Below the pieces are notes generated by a model. The model made no database searches. It was not told the origin of the DNA and saw only the letters and a list, made by a program, of their open reading frames with translations. 64,000 nucleotides of DNA from an uncultured Myxococcaceae bacterium (GTDB lineage: Bacteria; Myxococcota_A; Polyangia; Polyangiales; Ga0077539): the NCBI GenBank assembly GCA_945952225.1, contig CAMFHP010000033.1:1-64000 (forward strand), given 5' to 3'. The position numbers were made by a program, and so were the translations under genes. This document shows positions 26,513-35,110 of the stretch, in pieces (position 1 is the stretch's first letter; each line of letters begins with the position of its first letter).

Positions 26513-28000
26513 ATGTTGTTTCTGGAACGCTTGAAACGCAGGGTCGCCCCGGCCCTGCGCGCCCTCGCGGCGCGTGCGGGGTGGGTGCGCCAGCGCGCCC
26601 TGTCCGGCAGGCGACCCGACGGTGTGCTCCGCGCGTCTGCGATGCGCGAGCTGTCTGCGCTGGCGTGGCCCATCGCGGTCGCGATGCTCGGAGAGACGGC
26701 CATGGGCCTGGTCGACACGCGGCTCGTGGGCTCGCTCGGGGCCGCGGCGATCGGCGGTGTGGGCGTGGCGACGGTGCTCATGCACCTCTGCTACTCGGTG
26801 GTGATGGGGCTCATGCGCGGCGTGAAGGTGCGCGTGGCGTGGGCCGCGGGCGAGGGACGTCCCGGTGACGCGCTCCGCTTCGCGCAGGCCGGCGCGCTCG
26901 TGGGCGTCGTGGCGGGCGCGGTGGTGTGGCTCCTCGCGCGTGATGCATCCTGGGCGCTGCGGGTGCTCCGCGTCGACGGGTCGCTGGTCGATCCCGCGCT
27001 GCGCTTTCTACGGGCGCGCACGTGGGGAGCCCCCGCGCTCTGCACGATGGCGGCGCTCACGCAGTGGCGTCAGGGCATGGGCGACACGCGCACCTCGATG
27101 CGCGTCGGACTCGCGGGCAACGTGGTGAACGGGGTCCTCGCGTTCGCGCTCATCCACGGGCGCTTCGGCGCGCCGCGCCTCGGCGTGGCGGGCGCGGGCT
27201 ACGCCACGGCGGTGACCGAGACCCTGCAGTCGATGGTGCTCCTCGCGCTCTTCGTGGGAGAGCGGCGACGGGCGCCCGGCGGCGACGGCGCGCGGCTTCG
27301 CGATGCACTTCGTGAAGTGGGCGCGGTGGGTGTGCCGACGGGCGCGCAGTTCGGCGCCGAGATGCTCGCGTTCACGACGTTCACGGCGCTCCTCGGGTCG
27401 CTCGGGGCCGACGAGATCGCGGCGCATCAGGTGGCGCTCGCGACGATCCGCGCGTCGTTCCTGCCCGGTGTGGCCGTGGCCGAAGCGGCCTCGGTGCTCG
27501 TGGGCCGCGCGCTCGGTCGCGGATCACTCCGCGAGGCCGACCGCGTGGTGGTCGCGGCGCTCCAGCTCGCGGGCGCGTTCATGGCGCTGTGCGGGGTGGT
27601 GTTCGCCGTCGCGGGCGGGGCCATCGTGCGGGTGTTCACCGACGACGCCGCCGTGGTCGATCTCGCGCGGGCGTTGCTGGTGGTCGCCGCGGTGTTCCAG
27701 CTCCTCGACGCGTTCAACATCGTGCTGCGCGGCGCCCTGCGCGGGGCCCGCGACGCGCGCGTGGTGGCCCTCCTCGGCGTGGTCATCGTGTGGACGTGCG
27801 TCCCCGGCGCAGCGTGGCTCCTCGGGCAACGCATGGGGCTCGGCGCCCTCGGCGGCTGGTACGGCTTCGTGGCCGAGACGCTGCTCGGCACCGTGGCCTT
27901 CGGGTGGCGCTGGCGCTTCGGCGCGTGGAGACGGCGCTACGACACCCCGGCGCCCGACACGATACGCGGCGCGATGGTCCTGGGTGTCGGTCAGGCTTGA
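26513..28000 (+). CDS. MATE-family multidrug/metabolite efflux transporter
   Basis: This is a 495-residue inner-membrane protein with about twelve hydrophobic helices and an N-terminal basic extension of about 40 residues. MATE hallmarks are ALAWPIAVAMLGETAMGLVDTRLVGSLGAAAIGGVG in helix 1-2 and the matching half starting VGVPTGAQFGAEMLAFTTFTALLGSLGADEIAAHQVAL. These proteins use Na+ or H+ gradients to export cationic drugs or natural products. ATG 26513 has a textbook GGAGG at 26501-26505, 7 bp upstream. The long structured leader (26151-26512) suggests RNA-level control. The 3' end overlaps the convergent kinase gene by 10 bp. Confidence 0.92.
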   Translation: MLFLERLKRRVAPALRALAARAGWVRQRALSGRRPDGVLRASAMRELSALAWPIAVAMLGETAMGLVDTRLVGSLGAAAIGGVGVATVLMHLCYSVVMGLMRGVKVRVAWAAGEGRPGDALRFAQAGALVGVVAGAVVWLLARDASWALRVLRVDGSLVDPALRFLRARTWGAPALCTMAALTQWRQGMGDTRTSMRVGLAGNVVNGVLAFALIHGRFGAPRLGVAGAGYATAVTETLQSMVLLALFVGERRRAPGGDGARLRDALREVGAVGVPTGAQFGAEMLAFTTFTALLGSLGADEIAAHQVALATIRASFLPGVAVAEAASVLVGRALGRGSLREADRVVVAALQLAGAFMALCGVVFAVAGGAIVRVFTDDAAVVDLARALLVVAAVFQLLDAFNIVLRGALRGARDARVVALLGVVIVWTCVPGAAWLLGQRMGLGALGGWYGFVAETLLGTVAFGWRWRFGAWRRRYDTPAPDTIRGAMVLGVGQA

Positions 28001-30681
28001 ACCGACTCGGGTGCGCGTGACGAGCGCGGCGGAGGCTGCGACGGAAAGGCCTTTCCGTTCGCGGCGCGGCGGGGGATGCGCGCGACGAAGCACGCGCCCT
28101 CGCCGTACGTGCCCTCTTCGGTGAGCATGCCGCCGAGCGATTGCACCACGCGCCACGAGATGGTGAGCCCCATGCCCATGCCCGCGCCGGGCGCCTTCGT
28201 GGTGAAGAAGGGCGTGAAGATCCGACCGCGGTCGTCGGGCTTCACGCCCTGCCCGTTGTCGCGCACCGAGAGGGTGACCACGTCGTCGTCGGCGCGTCCC
28301 ATCACGGTCACGCGGCCCGTGCCGTCGGGCGAGGCCTCGATGGCGTTCTGCACCAGGTTGGTGAGGAGCTGATGCACCTCTTCGGGCACGCACTCGATGG
28401 TGCCGTCGCCCTCGAAGTCTTCGACCACCTCGACGCGTCGACCCGTCGCCGGGAGCACCAGCTTCACCACGTCGCGCACGGCGGCGAAGAGGTCGTGGGG
28501 ACGGGCCACGCGCGAGTATCCCTCGCGGCTGTAGCGGCCCATGAGGGCCACGGTGTCGGCGATGCGCGCGACGCCCGACTCGGCGGTCTTGAACATGGTC
28601 TTCGCGCGGGTTTCGAGCTGACGGATGCGACCGTCGTCGACGCGGTTCTCGGCCACCATGCCCACGATCTCGTCGACGTCTTTGCGCACGCGCTGGAGCG
28701 AGTTCTTGATGTAGTTCAGCGGGTTGTTGATCTCGTGCGCGAGGCCGCCGGCGACGATCTCCAGCGAGTCCATCTGGCGGGTCAGCACGAGGTCCGTGGT
28801 GCTGTCTTGAATCTCGAGCTGCTTGCGCACCACGGCGAGGAGCTCGCGCGCCGCGAAGGGCTTCGTGAGGTACGCGTTCACGCCGGCCTGGTGGCCCTGC
28901 ACCTTGTCGTCGATGTCGCCGCGCGCGGTGAGCATCACCACGGGAATGTGCTTCGTGCGCTCGTCGGCGCGCAGGGCGCGGGTGAGGGCGTAGCCGTCCA
29001 TCTCGGGCATCATCAGGTCGGTGATGACGAGGTGCGGGGTCTCGCGCAGGGCCATTTCGAGACCGCGCCTTCCATCGGGCGCCGTGAAGATGCGGAACTG
29101 CTGGCGAAGGATGAGATGCACCAGTCGCACGACGTCGGGCGTGTCTTCGACCACGAGGATGGTGCGTCCGCGCGCGCGCTCGTCGGCGTCGCGCTCGACC
29201 ACGCGGCGCTCCGTGGCCTGGGCCACCTCCATGAGACGAAAATCGTCGCGCAGCGCGAGGTCGGCGGTGAGGTCGGGGCGCATCCCCTCGGCGGGCATCG
29301 GCGACGGGTCGCGTCCGGGCTTCGTGTCGATCGCGTCGGCGCGGTGGTGCGCCCGATCGCGCGGGAGCTCCACGTAGAAGCGCGCGCCTGCGCCGGGCTC
29401 GCTCTCGGCCCAGATGCGCCCGCCGTGGAGCTCGACGAGCTCGCGTGCGAGGGCGAGCCCGATGCCCGTGCCGCCCTTGTTGTAGACGTTGTGCGAGACG
29501 TCGTCGTCGACCTGCACGAAGCGCTCGAAGACCCGCTCGGCCATCGACGACGGAAAGCCCGCGCCGTTGTCGGCCACGCAGGCCTTCACGTGCGTGGCCG
29601 TGGCCGACACGCGCACGGCGATGTGACCGCCCACGGGGGTGAACTTCGCGGCGTTCGAGAGGAGGTTCACGAACACGCGCTCGACGCGGTCGAGGTCGCA
29701 CCACACGCCCGCCGCGGGGGCGTCGCTCTCGAAGGCCACCGTGAGGTTCTTGCGGCTCGTGAGGGGCTCCACCTGCGCGACGAGCTGGCGGAGGTAGGCC
29801 ACGAGGTCGTGCTCGGCGAGGTTCAGCCGCAGCCGCGACTCTTCGAGGCGCGAGAGGTCGAGCAGGTCGCCGATGAGCTTGAGCAGCCGCGCGCCGTTGC
29901 GATGCACCGAGCGGAGCGTCGCGCGCTGCGGGTCGGTGATGGGACCGAGCTCGCCCGCGATCATGAGCTCGATGGGCGAGAGCACCATCGCGAGCGGGGT
30001 CTTGAGCTCGTGGGTGATGTTCGCGAAGAAGCGTGACTTGAAGCGGTCGAGGCGCTGGAGCTCGTCGTGGGCGCGCGAGAGCTTCGACGTGGCCTCTTCG
30101 AGCTGGAGCTGCTTCACCACCTGCTCGCGCGCCGCGCGGTAGCCGAAGACCTGCGCGGCGATGGCGATGGTGGCCGTGGTGCCGAGAAAGAAGAAGCTCG
30201 TGAGCGCCGCCGCGAGCTGGTCGCCGCGCGACTGAAACAGGTTCGGCAGCACGAACATCGCGACGATGGAGACGTGCACCGTGGCCGCGACGCGCGCGGG
30301 CCACACGAAGAGCACCCCCGCGCCGAGCATCACGAGGTTGAGCCCGGCGTAGTAGGGAGACTCGTAGCCGCCGAGGGCCCAGATCATCGCGCCGATGCCG
30401 CCCGCCACGAGGAGGATGTACACCGCGGAGATGGGGGTCACGTTGCGCGCCACGCGCGGGCTGCGGATCGCCACGAGGAGCGCCGCGGTGACCACGGTGA
30501 CGAACGCGCGGCTCGCGTAGAGGATCGGCAGCGCGGCGCGGGGCGCGACGACGTAATCGAGCAGCGCGAAGAAGGGGTAGAAGAAGGCCGTGATCGTGAG
30601 GACGATGCGCGCGCCGCGGAGGTTCCGGTCGAGGAGCCACCGCGACCAGCGCGCTTCGATCTCGGCCTCGGCGTCGGTCAC
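27991..30681 (-). CDS. Hybrid sensor kinase with two histidine-kinase modules around a receiver domain
   Basis: This 896-residue protein has about six membrane helices (residues 25-180), a short coiled coil, and then a first kinase: HisKA with His224 (FFANITHELKTPLA) and HATPase with NLLSNAAKF, DNGAGFP and GGTGIGLALA. A receiver domain follows (ILVVEDTPD, LVITDLMMPEMDG, YLTKPF), then a second HisKA (GGLAHEINNPLNYI) with HATPase (LVQNAIEAS, DNGQGVK, GMGMGLTIS). The internal receiver could be phosphorylated by the first kinase and steer the second. The ATG overlaps the stop of the PilZ-like/methyltransferase gene (ATGA), so the sensor is tied to that enzyme, as PhcS is to PhcB in Ralstonia. The ligand may be the methyltransferase product (inference). 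Confidence 0.9.
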   Translation of the reverse strand: MTDAEAEIEARWSRWLLDRNLRGARIVLTITAFFYPFFALLDYVVAPRAALPILYASRAFVTVVTAALLVAIRSPRVARNVTPISAVYILLVAGGIGAMIWALGGYESPYYAGLNLVMLGAGVLFVWPARVAATVHVSIVAMFVLPNLFQSRGDQLAAALTSFFFLGTTATIAIAAQVFGYRAAREQVVKQLQLEEATSKLSRAHDELQRLDRFKSRFFANITHELKTPLAMVLSPIELMIAGELGPITDPQRATLRSVHRNGARLLKLIGDLLDLSRLEESRLRLNLAEHDLVAYLRQLVAQVEPLTSRKNLTVAFESDAPAAGVWCDLDRVERVFVNLLSNAAKFTPVGGHIAVRVSATATHVKACVADNGAGFPSSMAERVFERFVQVDDDVSHNVYNKGGTGIGLALARELVELHGGRIWAESEPGAGARFYVELPRDRAHHRADAIDTKPGRDPSPMPAEGMRPDLTADLALRDDFRLMEVAQATERRVVERDADERARGRTILVVEDTPDVVRLVHLILRQQFRIFTAPDGRRGLEMALRETPHLVITDLMMPEMDGYALTRALRADERTKHIPVVMLTARGDIDDKVQGHQAGVNAYLTKPFAARELLAVVRKQLEIQDSTTDLVLTRQMDSLEIVAGGLAHEINNPLNYIKNSLQRVRKDVDEIVGMVAENRVDDGRIRQLETRAKTMFKTAESGVARIADTVALMGRYSREGYSRVARPHDLFAAVRDVVKLVLPATGRRVEVVEDFEGDGTIECVPEEVHQLLTNLVQNAIEASPDGTGRVTVMGRADDDVVTLSVRDNGQGVKPDDRGRIFTPFFTTKAPGAGMGMGLTISWRVVQSLGGMLTEEGTYGEGACFVARIPRRAANGKAFPSQPPPRSSRAPESVQA

Positions 30682-32204
30682 AGGGGCTTCTGCGTGACGA
30701 CGAAGGGGTTGATGCCCGTGGGCTCGTTCATGATCTCGACGCGCGCGCCCGGCGCGGCCTCACGGGCGAACGCGAGCATCTCGTCGCGCTCGCGGTACGT
30801 GAGGAACCAGTCCATGTGCTGCTCCATGATCCAGCGGCAGGGGTTCGGGTGGTCGCTCATGTTGCCGACCCACGCGTGGCCGCCGGGCGCGAGGAGCCCG
30901 TAGAAGGTCTGGCAGAGCGTCACCGCCGTCGAGAAGCGCAGGTAGTCGAAGAGGCCCGAGCAGAACAGCATGTCGAAGGGCCCCGCGTCGCGGAGCATCG
31001 TCGGGTCCTTGAGCAGCCGCTTGATCGAGTCATGGCGGTAGATCACCCGGATGTTGGGCCAGCGCGTGAGGGCGCGGCCGATGCGTCCGTGGGCCACTTC
31101 GAGGGCCGTGCGGTCCTGGTCGAAGAGCACGATCTCGACCTGGGCCTCGCACACGTTCAGCTCGCGCAGGAGCTCGGCGATCTCGTACGCAGGGCCCGCC
31201 GCGATGGAGGCGATGCGCACACGACGCTCCGCCGGCGCGCCTTCGAGGAGCGAGCGCATGGCGCGCTTGAGCATCTCCTTGCGCTGCCGCACGGCCTCGC
31301 CCGCGGCCTGGTGCACGATCGCGTAGTGCAGGGCCTTCGAGAACAGCGACGTGCCCTCGGTGGAGATGTTGTACATGTACCGCATCAGCTCGAAATCACC
31401 CGGATATCCAAGGGGTTTCGAGAACGCGCGCTCCACGAAGGCGGCCTGCATCAGGTAGCCGTGGAGCATGCCGAGGGAGAACTCCTTGAGGCGCGCCCAC
31501 TCGTCGGGCGAGGCCCCGCGGAGGGCGCGGTCGATCGCGTACGAGTACCGCGTGCACTCGGGCACGAAGTCGTTGTCGAGCTGCGTGAGCAGCGCGAGGT
31601 GCGCGGGGTTGTCGGCGGTGCCGTGCACCACATGCCAGGGCAGGCGCTTCTCGAACTCGCCGAGGTTGGCCTCCGCGTCCTTGAGAAAGAGATGAAACTC
31701 TCCGACGAGGGCCTTGAAGTCGCTGAAGCCCGCGACGTGCCACGGCTGGGACTGCGCGTTGAGCCGCCGCGCCGACTCGACCGACCAGCTCCGCACGTCG
31801 CGGAGGTGGAGCACGTCGGCGATGTCCATCAGCGCGTCGGCGAAGGACACCCCCACGATGAGCGCGCCCGAGAGGGGACGGGCCGACATCACCGTCGCGG
31901 CGCCGCGGTACGCGTCGTGGTTTTCGAAGCGCACGAGCACCTCGGCGAGCGTGTCGTTGAGGGCCGGTGGGGCCACGCCCGCGGGCCACACGAAGGCCGC
32001 GCCGTTCTGCGACACGTCGCGCATCTCGCACGCGTGGCGCGCGTCGCCGAGGGTCACCTCGATGACCGTGCGCACGGGGCCGAGGTCCTGCTGGCTGTAG
32101 CGCGTGGGGCGGAAGTACACCGCGCGGCCGGTGCCGCCTTCGAGGTCTTCGTAGGCCCCGGGGGCGCCAATGATCGGGGGCGGAGTCGAGCGCTCGTCTC
32201 TCAT
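30678..32204 (-). CDS. PilZ-like domain fused to a PhcB-like SAM-dependent methyltransferase
   Basis: This is a 508-residue protein. Residues about 25-135 look like a PilZ domain: the DVSQNG motif is present, but the usual RxxxR is degenerate, so c-di-GMP binding is uncertain. The C-terminal 350 residues resemble the methyltransferase family of PhcB, which makes 3-hydroxy fatty-acid methyl esters for quorum sensing in Ralstonia: KPLGYPGDFELMRYMYN, SAM-site strand RIASIAAGPAYEI, acidic LFDQD, FCSGLFDYLRF, LLAPGGHAWVGNMSDHPNP and MDWFLTYRER. Similarity is from memory of the family pattern. It lies between a REC-kinase and a hybrid sensor kinase, matching the logic of phc loci. An alternative is a different cytoplasmic methyltransferase under c-di-GMP control. 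Confidence 0.72.
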   Translation of the reverse strand: MRDERSTPPPIIGAPGAYEDLEGGTGRAVYFRPTRYSQQDLGPVRTVIEVTLGDARHACEMRDVSQNGAAFVWPAGVAPPALNDTLAEVLVRFENHDAYRGAATVMSARPLSGALIVGVSFADALMDIADVLHLRDVRSWSVESARRLNAQSQPWHVAGFSDFKALVGEFHLFLKDAEANLGEFEKRLPWHVVHGTADNPAHLALLTQLDNDFVPECTRYSYAIDRALRGASPDEWARLKEFSLGMLHGYLMQAAFVERAFSKPLGYPGDFELMRYMYNISTEGTSLFSKALHYAIVHQAAGEAVRQRKEMLKRAMRSLLEGAPAERRVRIASIAAGPAYEIAELLRELNVCEAQVEIVLFDQDRTALEVAHGRIGRALTRWPNIRVIYRHDSIKRLLKDPTMLRDAGPFDMLFCSGLFDYLRFSTAVTLCQTFYGLLAPGGHAWVGNMSDHPNPCRWIMEQHMDWFLTYRERDEMLAFAREAAPGARVEIMNEPTGINPFVVTQKPL

Positions 32205-32314
32205 GCGTCGGTCTGTGGTGCCGCGCGCCCTGCGATCGCGGGGGCCGTTGCGTCGGGGGGCGGCGATGAGGGGGCAGCGGTGCCGTCGCCAGGAGCGCGA
32301 GCGGCCTCGCGCGG

Positions 32315-33529
32315 TCAGTGCAGCCGCGGGGCTGCGGGGATCAAGAGTTCGAAGCGGCTCCCGCGCTTCTGGTGTTCGGGGGCCGTGAGGCGCAGCGAGC
32401 CGCCGTGCGATTCCGCGATGAGCCGCGCCATGTAGAGACCCATGCCCATGCCGTGCTCGCCCTTCGTCGAGAAGAACGGTTCGAACACCCGCTGCGCGAG
32501 CGCCTCGGGCACGCCGGTGCCTTCATCTTCGACCGCGAACACGATCGCGTTCGCCGTCGTGGCGCGCGCGTCGACGCGGATCGTCTGGTTGGGCTCCGTC
32601 GCCTGGAGCGCGTTGCGGAGCAGGTTCACGAGCACCTGCACGAGCTTCTGCCGGTCGCCGAGGATCGTCGGAAGCTTCGGCCCCACGCTCACCACCAGCT
32701 TGCGCTCGCGGTAGGCCACATCCATGCGGGCCACGGTCTCGGCGTCGCGGAGCACGTCGGCGGGTTCGAGCGGCGAGGGGGCCACGTCGAGCGAGCCCTG
32801 CGACGCGAACTGGTTGAGCGACACGAGGCTCCCGAGCAGGTTGCGCATCGCCGCGACGTTGACCCGCAGCGGGTCCATCACCTGCGCGGGCACCTGCCAG
32901 GTCGACGCGATGCGCTCGAGCATCATGAGGTTCTGCACCTGGTTGCGGAGGTCGTGGGTGACGCCCGCGGCGAGGCGGCCGAGCGTTCCAAGACGTTCCA
33001 GGTGCTGCATCTGCTGCTGCGCCGCGCGCAGGTCGTCGAGGGCCGCGGAGAGTTCCTCGGTGCGCCGCGCGAGGAGGTTCACCAGCCGGATGTTCAACCG
33101 GCTCTGGTGCACGTGCTCGCTGGCCTGCGCCACCGTGGTGAGAATCTCATCGGGGTCCCACGGCTTCTTCATGTGCCGAAAGACCCGCGCGCGGTTGATC
33201 GCCGAGATGAGCACCGGCGTGTCGGTGTAGGCCGTGAGCAGAATGCCCGCGACGTCGGGCTTGAGACCCCGCAGCTCTTCGAGGAGCTCGATGCCCGTCA
33301 TCTCGGGCATGCGGTGGTCGGCGATCACCACGTCGATGCCCGTGGTGACCGCGATCTCCAGGGCCTGACGCCCCGAGGCCGCGGTGTGCACCACGTATTC
33401 GCTGTCGAGAAAGGCCTGCAGAACGGCGAGGTTCTCGGGGTCGTCGTCGACGATGAGGATCGCCCCCGTCAGCGTCTCGCCGACGCCATAGCGGGTCGCC
33501 AACGCCGAGAGCGTGTTCTGGTCACTCAC
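32315..33529 (-). CDS. Receiver domain fused to a histidine kinase (PhcR-like architecture)
   Basis: This is a 404-residue soluble protein. The N-terminal receiver has ILIVDDDPEN, phospho-acceptor Asp71 (VVIADHRMPEMTG), and Lys in MKKPWDPDE; that KPWDPDE form is typical of RpfG/HD-GYP-like receivers. After a long helix comes a HisKA-like box with His192 (AAGVTHDLRNQVQNL) and a HATPase domain (NLLRNALQATEPN, EDEGTGVP, GMGMGLYMARLI). A receiver-first kinase usually sits downstream in a phosphorelay. PhcR and PhcQ of Ralstonia have this order. The methyltransferase gene starts 110 bp downstream on the same strand. Confidence 0.88.
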   Translation of the reverse strand: MSDQNTLSALATRYGVGETLTGAILIVDDDPENLAVLQAFLDSEYVVHTAASGRQALEIAVTTGIDVVIADHRMPEMTGIELLEELRGLKPDVAGILLTAYTDTPVLISAINRARVFRHMKKPWDPDEILTTVAQASEHVHQSRLNIRLVNLLARRTEELSAALDDLRAAQQQMQHLERLGTLGRLAAGVTHDLRNQVQNLMMLERIASTWQVPAQVMDPLRVNVAAMRNLLGSLVSLNQFASQGSLDVAPSPLEPADVLRDAETVARMDVAYRERKLVVSVGPKLPTILGDRQKLVQVLVNLLRNALQATEPNQTIRVDARATTANAIVFAVEDEGTGVPEALAQRVFEPFFSTKGEHGMGMGLYMARLIAESHGGSLRLTAPEHQKRGSRFELLIPAAPRLH

Positions 33530-33562
33530 GGCCGGGAGTCTACGCAGGGTGTGCTGCGCGGT

Positions 33563-33715
33563 TCAACGCGCGGTTACCCCCACCATCGCGGCGAAACACG
33601 CGCCGAGCGTGATGAACAGCGAGAGCGCCAGCGACAGCGCAACGATCCGCTGCTCCTGTCGAACGGCGGGCGACTCGGGGGCCTGCGCGGGGTACGCGGT
33701 GGATGCGAGGTTCAT
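33563..33715 (-). CDS. Small single-pass membrane protein (50 aa) coupled to coaBC
   Basis: The ATG at 33715 overlaps the coaBC stop codon (ATGA), which strongly supports translation. The product has a hydrophilic N-terminus with Pro and Gln (to about residue 22) and one hydrophobic helix (IVALSLALSLFITLGACFAA). There is no lipobox with proper context, though a Cys lies in the helix. It ends 33 bp before the REC-kinase gene. The function is unknown; a membrane-anchored partner of the downstream signalling proteins is one possibility. Confidence 0.65.
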   Translation of the reverse strand: MNLASTAYPAQAPESPAVRQEQRIVALSLALSLFITLGACFAAMVGVTAR

Positions 33716-34995
33716 CGGACTACCGCCGCCACGGCTTCAACGCCCGTGCCATCCGCGGAGCTCCGCGCCGCGCTCCGAAGGCCCCGCGCCTCGCGCACCG
33801 CGAGGGCCGCGTCGAGGATGTGATCGGCCACCGCGCGTTTGGGCATCTTCGCGAGCGCGTCGACGTGATCCTCGCGCACGATGGTGACCACGTTGTCGTC
33901 GCCCTCGAAGCCGTGCGCCGCGAGGTTCGCCACGACGACATCGCACCCTTTGCGTGCAAGCTTTTCGCGCGCGAACGCCACGAGGTCGCCGGTCTCGACG
34001 GCGAATCCCACGAGCACGGGCGAGGGGTGTTGGGCCCTCGCGGCGCCGAGCTCGGCGAGAATGTCGGGGTTCTTCACGAGGCGGATCGTGAGCTCGCCGT
34101 GGGTCTTCTTGATCTTCTCCGCGGCCACGTCGGCGGGGCGGTAGTCGGCCACGGCCGCGGCCATGATCACCACGTCGAAGTCCTGTGCGCGCGGAAGGAT
34201 CGCGTCGCGCATCTCCAGCGCGCTGCGCACCTTCACCACGTCGACGCCCGCGGGCGCGGCGATCGACACGGGCCCTGCCACCACGGAGACGCTCGCCCCG
34301 CGGTCGCGCGCGCGCTCGGCCAGCGCGAAGCCCATGCGCCCCGACGAGCGGTTGCCCACGAAGCGCACCGGGTCGATGGCCTCGTGCGTGGGGCCCGCGG
34401 AGATGAGCACCCGCAGGCCTTCGAGGTCGCGCGCGGTGCCGAGGGCGTGGGCCACACGCTGCGCGATCTCTTCGGGCTCGATCATGCGTCCGACGCCGTG
34501 TTCGCCGCTCGCGAGCGCGCCCGTCGCGGGGCCGATGACGTGCACGCCGCGGGCTTCGAGGAGCGCCACGTTGGCCTGCGTGGCCGGGTGCGTCCACATG
34601 CGCGGGTGCATCGCGGGCGCGACGAAGACCGGGCCCTTCGCGGCGAGGAGGCACGTGGTCGCGAGGTCGTCGCCCTGGCCCGTGGCCATGCGCGCGAGGA
34701 GGTCTGCGGTGGCGGGTGCGACCACGATCGCGTCGGCCTTCGCCGTGAGGTCGATGTGGAGCTCGCCGGGATGGTGCGGGTCCCAGAGCTCGGTGCGCGC
34801 CGGGCGTCCCGTGAGTCCTGCGAAGGTCACGCCCGTGATGAACCGCTGGCCCGCCGCGGTGAGCACGGTCTCGACGCGCGCGCCGAGGCGCAGCAGCTCG
34901 CGCGCGAGCGTCGCGGATTTGTACGCAGCGATGCCGCCGCCGACGACGAGCAGGATCTCGCGGTTCGCGAGCGAGGGTGACGCGGACATAGGCAT
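33712..34995 (-). CDS. coaBC: Bifunctional phosphopantothenoylcysteine decarboxylase / phosphopantothenate-cysteine ligase
   Basis: This enzyme catalyses two steps of coenzyme A synthesis. The 427-residue product has the flavin-dependent CoaC domain (residues 1-185: VVGGGIAAYK, ELHIDLTAKADAIVVAPATA) and the CoaB ligase domain (VLISAGPTHEAIDPVRFVGNRSSGRMG, IMAAAVADYRP, KIKK, LKNPDIL-type VKNPDIL). ATG 34995 has a GGAGG (35007-35011 on the other strand) 11 bp upstream; ATG 34989 is an alternative. Two CoaC positions differ from E. coli Dfp: the PxMNxxMW loop reads PAMHPRMW, and the ACGD loop with the catalytic Cys158 reads ASGE. The first variant also occurs, as I recall, in actinobacterial CoaBC. 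Confidence 0.93.
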   Translation of the reverse strand: MPMSASPSLANREILLVVGGGIAAYKSATLARELLRLGARVETVLTAAGQRFITGVTFAGLTGRPARTELWDPHHPGELHIDLTAKADAIVVAPATADLLARMATGQGDDLATTCLLAAKGPVFVAPAMHPRMWTHPATQANVALLEARGVHVIGPATGALASGEHGVGRMIEPEEIAQRVAHALGTARDLEGLRVLISAGPTHEAIDPVRFVGNRSSGRMGFALAERARDRGASVSVVAGPVSIAAPAGVDVVKVRSALEMRDAILPRAQDFDVVIMAAAVADYRPADVAAEKIKKTHGELTIRLVKNPDILAELGAARAQHPSPVLVGFAVETGDLVAFAREKLARKGCDVVVANLAAHGFEGDDNVVTIVREDHVDALAKMPKRAVADHILDAALAVREARGLRSAARSSADGTGVEAVAAVVR

Positions 34996-35110
34996 TGGGA
35001 CGTGGGCCTCCGGTGCGGGCGCGCAACGGGTAGCGCCCGCGCGCCGTGGCGGTCAACGCGCGCTTTGCGGTTGTGCCCGTCGCGGAACCGCGCCAGGGAT
35101 CACCGGCACC

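Noticed and set aside
27524-30640. 1,038-codon open frame overlapping the hybrid kinase in another frame
   Set aside because: Arg/Pro/Ala-rich with no motifs; the real product in this interval has two complete kinase modules.
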